64,000 nt of DNA, from NCBI GenBank assembly GCA_018064425.1, contig JAGHVF010000002.1, forward strand, positions 124,001 through 188,000, given 5' to 3'. How positions within the stretch are numbered: position 1 is the stretch's first letter; each line of letters starts with the position of its first letter. The stretch comes from Candidatus Colinaster equi (GTDB lineage: Bacteria; Bacillota; Clostridia; Lachnospirales; Lachnospiraceae). Below the pieces are notes generated by a model. It had not been told where the DNA came from. It saw only the letters and a program-made list of their open reading frames with translations, and ran no database searches. Position numbers and translations under genes: made by a program. This document shows, one piece after another, positions 8,608-19,125 of the stretch.

Positions 8608-10275
8608 ATGGAATTTCTTGACAGATTGGGGACAATAGTACGTCGTAGCGTAATCGGTGCGGTGATTTTTATTGTGGCACTGACTTTTTTATTGGGTAAA
8701 ACGGAAGGCACCAGGATTCGTTCGCCTAAGGAAGCAATTGTAGCATCATATATATCTATTGATGATACTTCTGTGAAAACACCATATCATATCAATGGTA
8801 AAAAAGGCCAGACTTTTACTTATACAAGTGATATTCCTACAGATATCGGTGATGAATATGCCATGATGATATATTCTCTCTACAGTGAGACACATGTATA
8901 TGTGGATGGTGTAGAGATTGGCTCATACGGTTCGGTAAAGCCGATGACAGTGGGCAATCTGATTGGTAATATTCGCGTGATTATTCCTATTGACCGCACT
9001 ATGGCAGGCCATAAGGCTGTTATTACGGTTAAACCGTTCTACAATCAGCATATGGACATTTCAGCTCCACAGTTTGCTCAGGCAGACAAGTTGAAGATGG
9101 ATGTTCTTATGAAAAATATTCCCAAACTAATTTTATGTTCGATATTGCTTACACTTTTTCTTTTGGTACTTGGTTTGCTTTTGTATCAGAGAATTTCCAA
9201 AGCGATGATAGATGTCAAACTTCTCACTTTCTTTGATTTCTTCATTTTTACCGTAGTTGCGTGGGTTATATGCAGTTCGGATTTACCGCAGTTTGTGACC
9301 AGTAATAATGAAGCTGTCAGTTTGATATCATTTCTCAATCTGGCCATGATGGGACCGGCGTTTGTCGGATATTGCAGACAGGTACTTGTTGATTGGCATG
9401 GATTGGTTCAGCGCGTTTACTTGTGCGGATGGATACTTCCTATTGTCAATATTCTTTGTTTTGCATTGGGAATATGTGATCCAATGGTGCTGTTACCATT
9501 TACGCACATCTATTATGTAGTTGCGATAATTATTATGCTTGTCTGCGCGATTAAGGCAAGAAAGAAGAGTAAAGCGGCCAGAGTAATTACAATCAGTATA
9601 TTATTGCTTATGATTGCCGCAACGGCAGGCTTGACATGCTTCTATATTGCACCGTCCAAGGGATATGATGCAATAGTATTTTGCAGCGGTTTGGTGGTGT
9701 TCTTCTTCACGTTGTTAGCTATTATTGCTTACAGAATAATGAAAGTGGTTGAAGAAGAGAAATATGTGGCAAAATATAAGAATCTTGCGTTCTCCGACGC
9801 ATTGACAAGCTTGGGCAACAGAACATACTTTGAACATTTCTTTGAGACGATTGAAGAGATGAAGGTGGAAGGCAAATCGGTTACTCTGTTTATGTTTGAT
9901 TTGAATTACTTAAAGCTGGTTAATGATAAATATGGTCATCAGGCAGGTGACAATCTTCTAATGGGACTTGCTGATTGCTTGAAACGTACATTTGGAGATA
10001 TTGGGGAGACGTACAGACTCGGCGGTGATGAATTTGCGGCCATAGTTATAGGATATGCAGATCAAATACTCACTATATTGGATGATTTGAATAAAAATAT
10101 TGAAAAGAGTAATAAATATCGTGAAAACAAGATTTCTACGGCTATCGGTTATGCAACGAGAAAGTATAACAAGGATGATATCGATTTTTACAATAAATTA
10201 TTCAGGGATGCCGATGATATGATGTATGCCAATAAGTTAAGGTGTCATCAACAGGACGGACGCCCATCACGATAA
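8608..10275 (+). CDS. Membrane-bound diguanylate cyclase with extracytoplasmic sensor
   Basis: 555 aa from the ATG at 8608, preceded by GGAGGG; an ATG five codons earlier is possible. The layout is one N-terminal membrane helix, about 130 residues of beta-rich outside domain, about seven hydrophobic segments (residues 165-375) and a cytoplasmic GGDEF domain. This resembles 7TMR-DISM receptors. The signature RLGGDEF near residue 470 is intact, so it should make c-di-GMP from two GTP. The spot where the inhibitory RxxD site usually lies, five residues before GGDEF, reads GDIG, so product inhibition by that site looks absent. It is 17 nt upstream of the DUF6062 gene. Confidence 0.9.
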   Translation: MEFLDRLGTIVRRSVIGAVIFIVALTFLLGKTEGTRIRSPKEAIVASYISIDDTSVKTPYHINGKKGQTFTYTSDIPTDIGDEYAMMIYSLYSETHVYVDGVEIGSYGSVKPMTVGNLIGNIRVIIPIDRTMAGHKAVITVKPFYNQHMDISAPQFAQADKLKMDVLMKNIPKLILCSILLTLFLLVLGLLLYQRISKAMIDVKLLTFFDFFIFTVVAWVICSSDLPQFVTSNNEAVSLISFLNLAMMGPAFVGYCRQVLVDWHGLVQRVYLCGWILPIVNILCFALGICDPMVLLPFTHIYYVVAIIIMLVCAIKARKKSKAARVITISILLLMIAATAGLTCFYIAPSKGYDAIVFCSGLVVFFFTLLAIIAYRIMKVVEEEKYVAKYKNLAFSDALTSLGNRTYFEHFFETIEEMKVEGKSVTLFMFDLNYLKLVNDKYGHQAGDNLLMGLADCLKRTFGDIGETYRLGGDEFAAIVIGYADQILTILDDLNKNIEKSNKYRENKISTAIGYATRKYNKDDIDFYNKLFRDADDMMYANKLRCHQQDGRPSR

Positions 10276-10292
10276 GGATGAGAGGATAAGAA

Positions 10293-11057
10293 ATGAGCGA
10301 GAAACTATACACAATTCCGATAAATGACGCGGTAAATGCAGGGGATGAATGTCCGTTTTGCTATATAGAACGAGCTATAGAGCGTGATATGATGGATTTT
10401 GTTCTGGGTGGGGGCTCATCTTACATGGAAAGTGATGTAAGAGAAAAGACCGATAAGGCAGGCTTCTGCAGGATGCATTACAAGAAGATGTTTGATTATG
10501 GCAATACGCTTGGCAATGCATGGATAATGAAGACTCATATGTTAAAGACCTGTAATGATGCAAAGAAGGCAATTGCAGGTTATCATACGACACCAAACGG
10601 CGTGTTGTCCGTAATGAAAAAGGATAAGTCTGACAGTATAAATTCCGTTACCAAGTGGGTGAGAGAACGTGAGGAATCATGCTTTATATGTGCGGGCTTT
10701 AAGGATCATTACGACAGATATCTTAAGACGTTTTTTGAGATGTATGAAAAGGATGAGCAATTTGCAGACAAATTAAAGCATAGCAAAGGCTTTTGCCTGC
10801 CACATTTTGCGGATATTCTTGATTACTCCGCTCATCATCTGTCAGAGCGTAAACAACAGGAATTTGCGGATGTTTTTTTGCCGCTTATGTCAGAGTCGCT
10901 TGAGAGATTGTATGGTGATGTGTCTTGGCTGATAGAGAAATTTGACTATAAGAATAAAGACGCGGATTGGAAAAACAGTAAAGAGGCATTGCAGAACTGC
11001 ATGCAGAAATTGGAAGGCGGATATCCCGCAGATTCGGCTTATACAGCTAAGAAATAG
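10293..11057 (+). CDS. DUF6062 family protein, paired Cys/His motifs
   Basis: 254 aa. The ATG at 10293 follows AGAGGATAAGA. The protein looks internally duplicated: CPFC (near residue 20) with GFCRMH, then CFIC (near 131) with GFCLPH. Each half could bind one metal through CxxC plus CxxH. The rest is helical and acidic, without signal peptide. No function is established for the family. It is placed between the cyclase and addB with gaps of 17 and 13 nt, so it is probably co-transcribed with both. Confidence 0.8.
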   Translation: MSEKLYTIPINDAVNAGDECPFCYIERAIERDMMDFVLGGGSSYMESDVREKTDKAGFCRMHYKKMFDYGNTLGNAWIMKTHMLKTCNDAKKAIAGYHTTPNGVLSVMKKDKSDSINSVTKWVREREESCFICAGFKDHYDRYLKTFFEMYEKDEQFADKLKHSKGFCLPHFADILDYSAHHLSERKQQEFADVFLPLMSESLERLYGDVSWLIEKFDYKNKDADWKNSKEALQNCMQKLEGGYPADSAYTAKK

Positions 11058-11070
11058 ATAGGATACGAAT

Positions 11071-14000
11071 ATGTCATTACAATTGGTATTAGGTCCTTGC
11101 GGATCGGGAAAAAGTACATACATATATAATAATGTGATTAAGGCTGCTAAGGAAAATCCTAAGCAGTCTTATCTTGTGATTGTGCCGGATCAGTTTACCA
11201 TGCAGACACAATCGGATATGGTGAAAATGACGTCAAACGGTGGAATGATGCCGGGTGGCGGTATCATGAATATTGATGTGCTAAGCTTTATGCGACTGGC
11301 ACACAGAGTATTTGAAGAGACCGGCGGAGGAAACAGACCGGTGCTTGATGATACCGGTAAAAATCTTATTTTGCGCAAATGCGCAGAGGATGTAAGCGAC
11401 AAGATACCGTATCTTGCCGGCAAATTGAATAAAGCCGGTTATATTCATGAAGTAAAGTCTGCAATAAGTGAATTTATGCAATATGACCTGGATGATGAGG
11501 CCATAAAGAGCCTGGTCAAACTTGCAGACAGCGGTCGAAGAAAAGCGTTGGCAGGCAAATTGGAAGAACTTAACACTATCTATGGATATTTTCGGGAGTA
11601 TATAGGTAAGAATTATATTACTACCGAGGAATCTATGGATATTTTGGCACAGGAAATATATAAGTCGAATATTGTACGACATAGTGTGGTAGTACTTGAC
11701 GGTTTCACGGGATTTACTCCTATACAGAATAAAGTAATAAGAGCATTGCTTGATGTCTGCGATAAGGTGATTGTCACAATTACTATGGATGGCGAATCAG
11801 TTAATGAAGATGTTAAGAAGAAAAGCCTGTTCTCTTTTTCAAAAGAAACATATGATATCTTAAAAAGAATTGCAAGTGAGCAGCAGATAGAAATAGAGTC
11901 GGATATAATATTGCCTGCAGGAATCAGATATAAAGATAATCAAATGCTTGGTTTCCTGGAACGCAATATCTACAGTTATCCTGTTATGAAATACACGGGG
12001 ACCTGCAATGACAGCCTGCAGCTTACAGAGTGCAAGAATATTTCGGATGAAGTATTATGCCTGGTGCACGGGATACGCAGACTACTTAGGGATAAAAATG
12101 TGCAATATAGGGATATTGCCGTAATAACAGGTAATCTGGATGCATACAAATCGGAAATTGACGATGTATTTGAAGATTATGATATTCCGGTATATATCGA
12201 TGAAACGAAGAAGATTACACATAATCCGTTTGTGGAGTATGTACTATGTGCGCTTGAAATGATAATCGAAGATTTTTCTTTTGATTCTGTGTTGGCATAT
12301 TTACGAACGGGATTTGCGGGATTGACCGCATCACAAACCGATATGCTTGAAAATTACATATTGGAGACGGGTATAAGAGGAGCCAAAATGTACGGCTCTG
12401 TATTTACAAGATATACACGTGCAATAAAACTTGCAGAATCGGAGTATAACAGAAAACGAGATGCCGACGCGGAGAATGCGAAAAATGAGTTATCACCTGT
12501 ACCTGATATGTTGAAAGCATATGATGATTTACGTGTGAAGCTTATGGCTACAATTGCACCGTTACAATCAGCCGGTGTGAAGGCCAATGCGACATTGCAG
12601 GCAGGTAACATCGTGCGCGCCATATATGATTTTATGGTGCAAAACAAGGCATTTGAAAAACTCACAGAGTACGAAGAGCATTTTGCAAATGAAGGCGATC
12701 CGTCCAGGGAAAAGGAATATGCGCAGATATATGTAAAGACCTGCAAATTATTGGAGCAGATATATAATCTGATAGGCGAAGAAAAGATGTCACTTGAAGA
12801 GTTCTATGACATTCTCAAGGCGGGCTTTGATGAACTTGAAGTTGGAACAATACCGCAGAGTGTTGACCGTATTATTGTAGGTGATATGGAAAGAACTCGT
12901 TTGAAGCCTGTCAAATATTTGTTCTTTTTGGGACTTAATGACGGATGGGTGCCCAAAGCAGGCGGGAAAGGCGGCATAATATCGGATTCGGAACGAGAAT
13001 ATCTGACGGAAAACGGTGCAAGACTTGCTCCATCTCCGAGGCAGCAGATGTATATAGACAGATTTTATCTGTATCTTACACTTACCAAGCCTTCGGATGG
13101 ATTGATATTGTCATACATAGCTATGGATAATGAGGAGACTGCAATGCGTCCTTCATATATGGTTGATCGAATTCGAAAAATGTACGACAGAATATCGGAA
13201 AATGGTATAATAACACGTGGTATCGAAAGCGCGGAATCAAGAAAAGAAGCATCATTGTACTATGCAAGACTTGTAAGTAAATATGCGAAAGCTACAATTA
13301 ATGAGCAGGAAATAAGTGAACTTATCAGCTTGTCAAGTTACTTTGGGGATGATGAGGCATTCTTGACTACTGTGGTCAACAACGCGTTTTACAGATATAA
13401 CGGTAAAACTATTGATTCGATTGTTGCAGGTCTTCTCTATGGTAGTGTTATATATGGAAGTATCAGCAAAATGGAGCGTTATGCAGGTTGTGCATACTCT
13501 TATTTTTTGAAATACGGGCTGCAACTAAATAAGCGAAAAGAGTATGGAATAGACAATTCGGATATGGGAACAATCTATCATGGTGTTCTGGAACGTTTTA
13601 TTGACGGATTGCAAAAAAGAGGACTTAATTGGTTCAATTTTGATGAAGAAACAGCGGCAGAGCTTGTTGACGAGGCGGTTGAGGAAGAGGCTGTAAGATA
13701 TACGGATGCCATTCTTTTTGAGAGCGAGCAGAATAAATATATTACAGACAGAATGAAAGCCATTATGCGTAGGACGGTTAATACGCTTGCATATCAGCTG
13801 AGAAAGAGTAGTTATGTACCGATAGCTTATGAAATGAGCTTTAGCAGACAGCACAATTTGGGTAAACTCAATCTGGCTCTTAACGAAGAAGAGAAACTTA
13901 AATTGTCCGGTAAAATCGATCGACTTGATGTTGATGATAAAGGTGAGCGATTATATGTAAAAGTAGTAGATTACAAGTCGGGTAACAAAGATTTCAGTCT

Positions 14001-14613
14001 GATGAGTTTTTATAAAGGATTACAGTTGCAGATGGTGGTATATATGAATGCTGCCGCCTACAAACTAAAGAACGAATATCCCGATAAGCAGATAGTGCCC
14101 GGCGCAATGTTATATTACCATATTGATGATCCGATAATCGACGCGTCGCAGAACGATACCGTTGAGATGATTGAGGATAAAATACGTAAGGGACTTCGCG
14201 CTAAGGGTGTAATTGATGATTCGGAAGAGGTGCTGGAAGGTCTGGATAACAGTAAAGATGCGGAATCCGATGTTATTGCGGTAAAGCGTCAAAAGAATGG
14301 GCAATTTGGCGGCGCGGCATCGTTATATAGTGCGGAAGATATGGAATTAATCGGCAAATATGCGGATTATAAGATACGCAAACTGGCGGAAGAAATGCTT
14401 GACGGTAATATTTCGATTAATCCGACCGTGGTTAAAAACAGTGCATCTGATGCAGGTACGGATTCATGTGCATATTGTGAGTATAATCATGTTTGCGGAT
14501 TTGATAAATACGTCTCGGGTTATGAGAAAGAGGTAGAAGTTAAGATGGATGATGCCATGATATTTGATGCCATGAGAGACGAGCTGTCAAAAGAGGAAAA
14601 TAAGAATGGCTAA
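11071..14613 (+). CDS. addB: ATP-dependent helicase/nuclease subunit B
   Basis: 1180 aa, the usual AddB length. With AddA it processes double-strand breaks and recognises Chi. Walker A is GPCGSGKST at residues 8-16. The C-terminal PD-(D/E)XK nuclease shows VVDYKSGNK and the following GLQLQMVVY (QxxxY). Cysteines around the nuclease, YAGCAYSYF near residue 810 and CAYCEYNHVCGF near 1133, are the expected Fe-S staple. It overlaps addA by 8 nt. Confidence 0.95.
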   Translation: MSLQLVLGPCGSGKSTYIYNNVIKAAKENPKQSYLVIVPDQFTMQTQSDMVKMTSNGGMMPGGGIMNIDVLSFMRLAHRVFEETGGGNRPVLDDTGKNLILRKCAEDVSDKIPYLAGKLNKAGYIHEVKSAISEFMQYDLDDEAIKSLVKLADSGRRKALAGKLEELNTIYGYFREYIGKNYITTEESMDILAQEIYKSNIVRHSVVVLDGFTGFTPIQNKVIRALLDVCDKVIVTITMDGESVNEDVKKKSLFSFSKETYDILKRIASEQQIEIESDIILPAGIRYKDNQMLGFLERNIYSYPVMKYTGTCNDSLQLTECKNISDEVLCLVHGIRRLLRDKNVQYRDIAVITGNLDAYKSEIDDVFEDYDIPVYIDETKKITHNPFVEYVLCALEMIIEDFSFDSVLAYLRTGFAGLTASQTDMLENYILETGIRGAKMYGSVFTRYTRAIKLAESEYNRKRDADAENAKNELSPVPDMLKAYDDLRVKLMATIAPLQSAGVKANATLQAGNIVRAIYDFMVQNKAFEKLTEYEEHFANEGDPSREKEYAQIYVKTCKLLEQIYNLIGEEKMSLEEFYDILKAGFDELEVGTIPQSVDRIIVGDMERTRLKPVKYLFFLGLNDGWVPKAGGKGGIISDSEREYLTENGARLAPSPRQQMYIDRFYLYLTLTKPSDGLILSYIAMDNEETAMRPSYMVDRIRKMYDRISENGIITRGIESAESRKEASLYYARLVSKYAKATINEQEISELISLSSYFGDDEAFLTTVVNNAFYRYNGKTIDSIVAGLLYGSVIYGSISKMERYAGCAYSYFLKYGLQLNKRKEYGIDNSDMGTIYHGVLERFIDGLQKRGLNWFNFDEETAAELVDEAVEEEAVRYTDAILFESEQNKYITDRMKAIMRRTVNTLAYQLRKSSYVPIAYEMSFSRQHNLGKLNLALNEEEKLKLSGKIDRLDVDDKGERLYVKVVDYKSGNKDFSLMSFYKGLQLQMVVYMNAAAYKLKNEYPDKQIVPGAMLYYHIDDPIIDASQNDTVEMIEDKIRKGLRAKGVIDDSEEVLEGLDNSKDAESDVIAVKRQKNGQFGGAASLYSAEDMELIGKYADYKIRKLAEEMLDGNISINPTVVKNSASDAGTDSCAYCEYNHVCGFDKYVSGYEKEVEVKMDDAMIFDAMRDELSKEENKNG

Positions 14614-17600
14614 TTTTAATGAAGAACAGTTAAAAGTAATAAATACGCGCGGTTCAAGTATTCTGGTTTCGGCAGCGGCCGGTTCGGGCAAAACAACCGT
14701 GTTGGTCGAGCGAATTATCAGAAGAATATCGGATGAGAAGGATCCGATTAATATTGACGAGCTCTTAGTGCTTACTTTTACAAAAGCGGCAGCAGGTGAG
14801 ATGCGTCAAAGGATAAGTGCGGCAATAGACGAAGCTTTGCAGATGGATCCTGACAATGAACATTTGAGACGTCAGGAGGCTTTGGTTTATAATGCAAAAA
14901 TTACTACTATTGACAGTTTTTGCCTAAATCTATTAAAGAACAATTTTGCGGAAATCGGGCTGGAACCGGGGTTTCGTACTGCCAATGAAAATGAGATGAA
15001 ATTCATTATGGATGAAGTCTTGGATGAAACAATGGAAGAAATCCTGGGTAGTCATTCGATAGAATATTTAGATGAGTTTCTTGGCTATTTTGAGAGCAAG
15101 GACAATATTACAAAGGTTAAAAACATTATTTCAGAGACATACGCTAAAGCTTGTAATGCACCGTTTGTCGAGGATTATATAGATAACAGGCGTTATGACT
15201 ATGCGCTTGATGAGACAGGTACATTGGATGAAATACAATGGGCGAGAGACTATCTTGCAATGATGCATACATATTTGCAGGGAGTATTATCGTCAATTGA
15301 AGAATTCAGAACTGTTATTGTTAACAGTGGGTATGACGGTTATTTGGCAACTTGTGATGCTGATGAAGAAGTGGTAAAAGCCTTACTTGAATGTGAAAGT
15401 TATGCGGCTATGAAGAAGGTGGCGGAAACAGTGAGTTTGCCACGTCTTGCAAGTATCAAGGGTGTTGATGAAGAAGTAAGGAATGCAATAAAGAGCAAAC
15501 GAGAGTCATATAAGAAAGTATTGGATAAAAAGATATTTGATGTGTTGAAATTGTATGATGATGAACTGACAACACGTATGGAGAAAACATCTCATGTAAT
15601 AAATGCTCTTATGGATGCTGTTTCTCTGTATCATAATAAGCTTACGGAAGCAAAACTTAAGAAAAATATTGTGACATTTAGTGATATGGAACATATGGCA
15701 CTTAAGATTTTGCTTTGCAAGAATGAGAAGGGTGAGTATGAGCCCACGCAAACTGCGCTTGATTACAGACTTGGCTTTAAAGAAATAATGATTGATGAGT
15801 ATCAGGATTCCAATGATACACAGGAGATGATGCTTAGCTGCTTGTCGTCCGAAAGTGAGAATGTTTATAACAGATTTATTGTTGGTGATATGAAACAAAG
15901 TATATATCGTTTCAGAAATGCCAAACCGGATATTTTCAGGAACAAATATGATTCATATTCCAAGGAAGCCGGCGCACCGTATTACAGAATAGATTTATCC
16001 AAGAATTATCGAAGCAGAGCAAGCGTTATTGAATGCGTAAATGCCGTGTTTGAAAAGATGATGGCGGTTGATTTGGGTGGAATAGCATACGATGAAGATA
16101 GCAGACTTTATACTGCAGGTACTTTTCCCGAGACAGACATGGATACCAAGGCAACTCTAATGCTGGTTGAGCAGTCACCTGATTCGGGGGATGACAAGGA
16201 TGCGTTGGAGAGCATGCTTATTGCACAGAAAATAAATGAACTCATTAGAACATATAAGGTGTGTGATAAAGCAACCGGAGAAATGCGTGAATGTACCTAT
16301 AGAGATATTGTAATATTGCTTCGAGGTGGTTCGGAATATGCGGAGAATTTGTACAATACATTAACGGGTGCAGGAATTCCTGCATATGTTACATCAAAGA
16401 GCGGATATTTTGATGCTGTTGAAATTGTGGATATATTGAATTATCTGGCGATATTGGATAATCCGAGCAATGATATTCCGATGTTTGGAGCACTTACGGG
16501 GCCGTTTGGTACGATGGACGAAGAACAGGTGACATTACTTCACATTCTTCAGCCGGGGAACTGCCTGGTTGAAGCACTAAACACTGTTGATGTAACATCG
16601 ATTGGAGAGCTTATTGAAAAATTGCCGCAAATTGATTCTGAGAAACTTGCGCAATTAAAGAATGCGGTAACAGTCTTTTTATCCGCGTTTAACGAATACA
16701 GAAAACTGGTGCCGTACACACCAATCCATAAGCTTATTCGAAGGCTTATAAAGGATAACAATTATTATACCGCAATTGATTCTTCGCCTCAGGGTCAGCA
16801 AAAGCATGCAAACGTAGCAATGTTGCTTAATAAGGCACAGAAATTCGAAAGTGACGGATTCAGAGGCTTGTTTGCTTTTAATCGATATATCGAGAAGCTT
16901 CACAAATATGGATATGATGACGGTGATGCGGCTATTTTGGATGAAAATGCAGATGTAGTAAGAATAATGACTATGCATAAGAGCAAAGGATTGGAATTCC
17001 CTGTTGTCATTCTGGCTAATCTTGGCAAACAACTGAATCTGAAAGATGGTGATGGAGATGTCATATTCCATGACAGATTCGGAATCGGACTAAAATATAT
17101 TGATGCAAAGAGACGTTCCAAGATGGAAGATCTTAGAAGAAAATATATATCTGAGTGCATTAAGGCAGACAGTATTGCGGAAGAGATACGTATCCTGTAT
17201 GTAGCGATGACCAGACCGAAAGAGAAGCTGATTATGACGGCGTGCGTGAAGGATTTGGAAAAAGTGACACAAGTGTCAGAAACGTGTATGCCTGATAATA
17301 GCGGGGGTTCAAAGCCTTTACCGTATCTTGAGAGATTGTCTTGCGGCAGTTTTCTGGATATGATTATGAAAAGTCGCGGACGCAATGACTGGAACGGTCA
17401 ATTAGCTCTTGAGACATATAGATATGAGGATATATTTACCGGTGAAGTAAGTGATCGAGTAGATGACAATGTGCGTAAGGAGCAGCTTGGGGCACTTATT
17501 AAAAAGGGTAAAGGTGATGAAAGTCTGATTAACAGGTTGCGTGAACGCGCAGATTGGAGATACGGATATGAGTATCTTAGCAAATTATATACCAAGACAA

Positions 17601-18268
17601 GTGTGTCGGAATTGAAAATGGCTTCAATTCATGATGAATTGATAAGCGGCGAAATTGAATCCGTTCCGGAGACATTTATGCAATTGCATGAGCAACAGCA
17701 GTATGTTCCGGACTTTATTGGTGAAACAAATGATACCCCAAGCGGTGCTATGCGAGGAAGTGCATATCATAGAGTGATGGAACTTATACCGTATGCAACT
17801 CTTAAGGCTGGTGAGGATTACACCGAGGCGATTTTAGATGAACATATGAACAGAATGATTGCCGAGGGCAGAATTGCGGCGGAAGGATATGCTCTTGTTA
17901 ATCAAAGTAGAATCTGTGATTTTGTCAATTCAAAACTCGGAAAACGTATGATAGACGCTGCAAAACAAGGGAATCTTTACTTGGAGCAACCGTTTGTATT
18001 AGGAATCGGAGCAGACAGATTATCGAAAGATTATACATCGGATGAGACAGTGCTCATCCAAGGTATAATCGATGTATTCTTTATTGAAAACGGAGAAGCC
18101 GTTTTACTGGATTATAAAACAGACAGTGTCAAAAATGCGGATGAACTTATAAAGCGTTACCGGACTCAGCTTGATTATTATGATGAGGCGATAACACGCA
18201 TTATGGATATAAAAGTTAAAGAAAGAATTATTTATTCATTCAGCCTCGGCACGGTTATTTCGATGTGA
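14606..18268 (+). CDS. addA: ATP-dependent helicase/nuclease subunit A
   Basis: 1220 aa UvrD-type helicase fused to a RecB-type nuclease, partner of AddB. Motif I is SAAAGSGKTT near residue 23, motif II is IDEYQDSN near 395, the motif VI region contains LYVAMTRPKEKL, and the nuclease core contains LLDYKTDSV plus RTQLDYYDEAI at the C-terminus. The start overlaps addB, and the end overlaps the convergent thiT by 14 nt, with no hairpin between them. Confidence 0.96.
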   Translation: MANFNEEQLKVINTRGSSILVSAAAGSGKTTVLVERIIRRISDEKDPINIDELLVLTFTKAAAGEMRQRISAAIDEALQMDPDNEHLRRQEALVYNAKITTIDSFCLNLLKNNFAEIGLEPGFRTANENEMKFIMDEVLDETMEEILGSHSIEYLDEFLGYFESKDNITKVKNIISETYAKACNAPFVEDYIDNRRYDYALDETGTLDEIQWARDYLAMMHTYLQGVLSSIEEFRTVIVNSGYDGYLATCDADEEVVKALLECESYAAMKKVAETVSLPRLASIKGVDEEVRNAIKSKRESYKKVLDKKIFDVLKLYDDELTTRMEKTSHVINALMDAVSLYHNKLTEAKLKKNIVTFSDMEHMALKILLCKNEKGEYEPTQTALDYRLGFKEIMIDEYQDSNDTQEMMLSCLSSESENVYNRFIVGDMKQSIYRFRNAKPDIFRNKYDSYSKEAGAPYYRIDLSKNYRSRASVIECVNAVFEKMMAVDLGGIAYDEDSRLYTAGTFPETDMDTKATLMLVEQSPDSGDDKDALESMLIAQKINELIRTYKVCDKATGEMRECTYRDIVILLRGGSEYAENLYNTLTGAGIPAYVTSKSGYFDAVEIVDILNYLAILDNPSNDIPMFGALTGPFGTMDEEQVTLLHILQPGNCLVEALNTVDVTSIGELIEKLPQIDSEKLAQLKNAVTVFLSAFNEYRKLVPYTPIHKLIRRLIKDNNYYTAIDSSPQGQQKHANVAMLLNKAQKFESDGFRGLFAFNRYIEKLHKYGYDDGDAAILDENADVVRIMTMHKSKGLEFPVVILANLGKQLNLKDGDGDVIFHDRFGIGLKYIDAKRRSKMEDLRRKYISECIKADSIAEEIRILYVAMTRPKEKLIMTACVKDLEKVTQVSETCMPDNSGGSKPLPYLERLSCGSFLDMIMKSRGRNDWNGQLALETYRYEDIFTGEVSDRVDDNVRKEQLGALIKKGKGDESLINRLRERADWRYGYEYLSKLYTKTSVSELKMASIHDELISGEIESVPETFMQLHEQQQYVPDFIGETNDTPSGAMRGSAYHRVMELIPYATLKAGEDYTEAILDEHMNRMIAEGRIAAEGYALVNQSRICDFVNSKLGKRMIDAAKQGNLYLEQPFVLGIGADRLSKDYTSDETVLIQGIIDVFFIENGEAVLLDYKTDSVKNADELIKRYRTQLDYYDEAITRIMDIKVKERIIYSFSLGTVISM

Positions 18269-18803
18269 CTATCTGTTTTAATGTATTCAGCATATTTTTT
18301 ACCGGTGTAATATTAATCAATATAAGCGTTATAATCATTTCCGGTAAGATATATGAGCAATTGTAGATTATTCCCGTTAGTATGGCATAGATATCTGCTT
18401 TTGGATCGTGAATATACTCTGTGTAGAAGAAAATTCCGGACAGACAGGCAAAGAATAGGCGCAACATAACAGATACGATATAGCCGATTGTAAGTCCGTT
18501 CTTTCTTTTGCAGAAGAAACCGGATGTACCCAGTGCACCAAAAGCACACAGGTAATCCAAGATTACCTGGACAGGATGGACAAAGTACGGTCCGGTAATA
18601 TATTGCATCAATGCAAAGGCAACAGATGCACAAAATCCTGTAACGGGGCCGAACCAATAACCGGTCAGGCATATTAACAACATGGAAAAAAGTGTGATAC
18701 TACCACCGAATGGAAGGCTCGGTAGTTTGATGCATGTAGCAATCACTGTAGCGAGTGCTACGCATGTTCCGGAAAAGACGATTTGTTTTGTTGTTTGATT
18801 CAT
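18255..18803 (-). CDS. thiT: ThiT-type thiamine ECF transporter S component
   Basis: 182 aa. I chose the ATG at 18803 because AGGAGG lies 6-7 nt upstream; an earlier in-frame ATG at 18845 lacks one. It has about six membrane segments. LPFGGSITLFSMLLICLTGYWFG and the YFVHPVQVILDY stretch match the ThiT/YuaJ family. ThiT binds thiamine outside and works with a shared EcfA-A'-T module, which is not in this window. A TPP riboswitch upstream fixes the substrate class beyond homology. Its 3' end overlaps the convergent addA by 14 nt. Confidence 0.93.
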   Translation of the reverse strand: MNQTTKQIVFSGTCVALATVIATCIKLPSLPFGGSITLFSMLLICLTGYWFGPVTGFCASVAFALMQYITGPYFVHPVQVILDYLCAFGALGTSGFFCKRKNGLTIGYIVSVMLRLFFACLSGIFFYTEYIHDPKADIYAILTGIIYNCSYILPEMIITLILINITPVKNMLNTLKQIVTSK

Positions 18804-18854
18804 AGTAAGCCTCCTAGCCGATTCGATGATGTTAATATTTGGCAAGAAAGGTAT

Positions 18855-18877
18855 AAAAAAAGCGATGTCTCCATCGC
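18855..18877 (-). terminator. Riboswitch-controlled terminator of thiT
   Basis: On the minus strand GCGATG-GAGA-CATCGC is followed by TTTTTTT. It lies between the aptamer and the thiT ribosome site, as expected for an expression platform that ends transcription when TPP is bound. Confidence 0.85.
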
Positions 18878-18943
18878 AAGTAGTCGAATTGTAAACGCAG
18901 GTTGAAGGTATGAACTACAATAGTTATGAATGCATTTACAATG

Positions 18944-19026
18944 TTTGCTTCCTTACGCCGGTACTAACCGAATCAAGTAATAAGGGTATTAATCTCAGAC
19001 GACGTATAGTCGTCACCCCTAGCAAA
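18944..19026 (-). ncRNA. TPP riboswitch (THI element)
   Basis: Read on the minus strand the conserved blocks appear in order: GGGGTG, CTGAGA, ATACCC, ACTTGAT, GGTTAGTACC and GCGTAAGGAA. TTTGCT and AGCAAA close the P1 helix. The variable P3 arm GACGAC...GTCGTC is also paired. It controls thiT, 140 nt downstream. Confidence 0.96.
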
Positions 19027-19125
19027 ATGTTTATTTGTTTGTTACATTTATATATATATTACGTTTCAAAATGAAAGTCAAGCACTTTTAACAAAAAAAG
19101 TACGAGGAATTTGTGAAAAATAACT

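Noticed and set aside
14110..14304. Minus-strand frames inside addB, addA, carB and other long genes
   Set aside because: They lack ribosome sites, have unusual composition and lie opposite well-supported genes.
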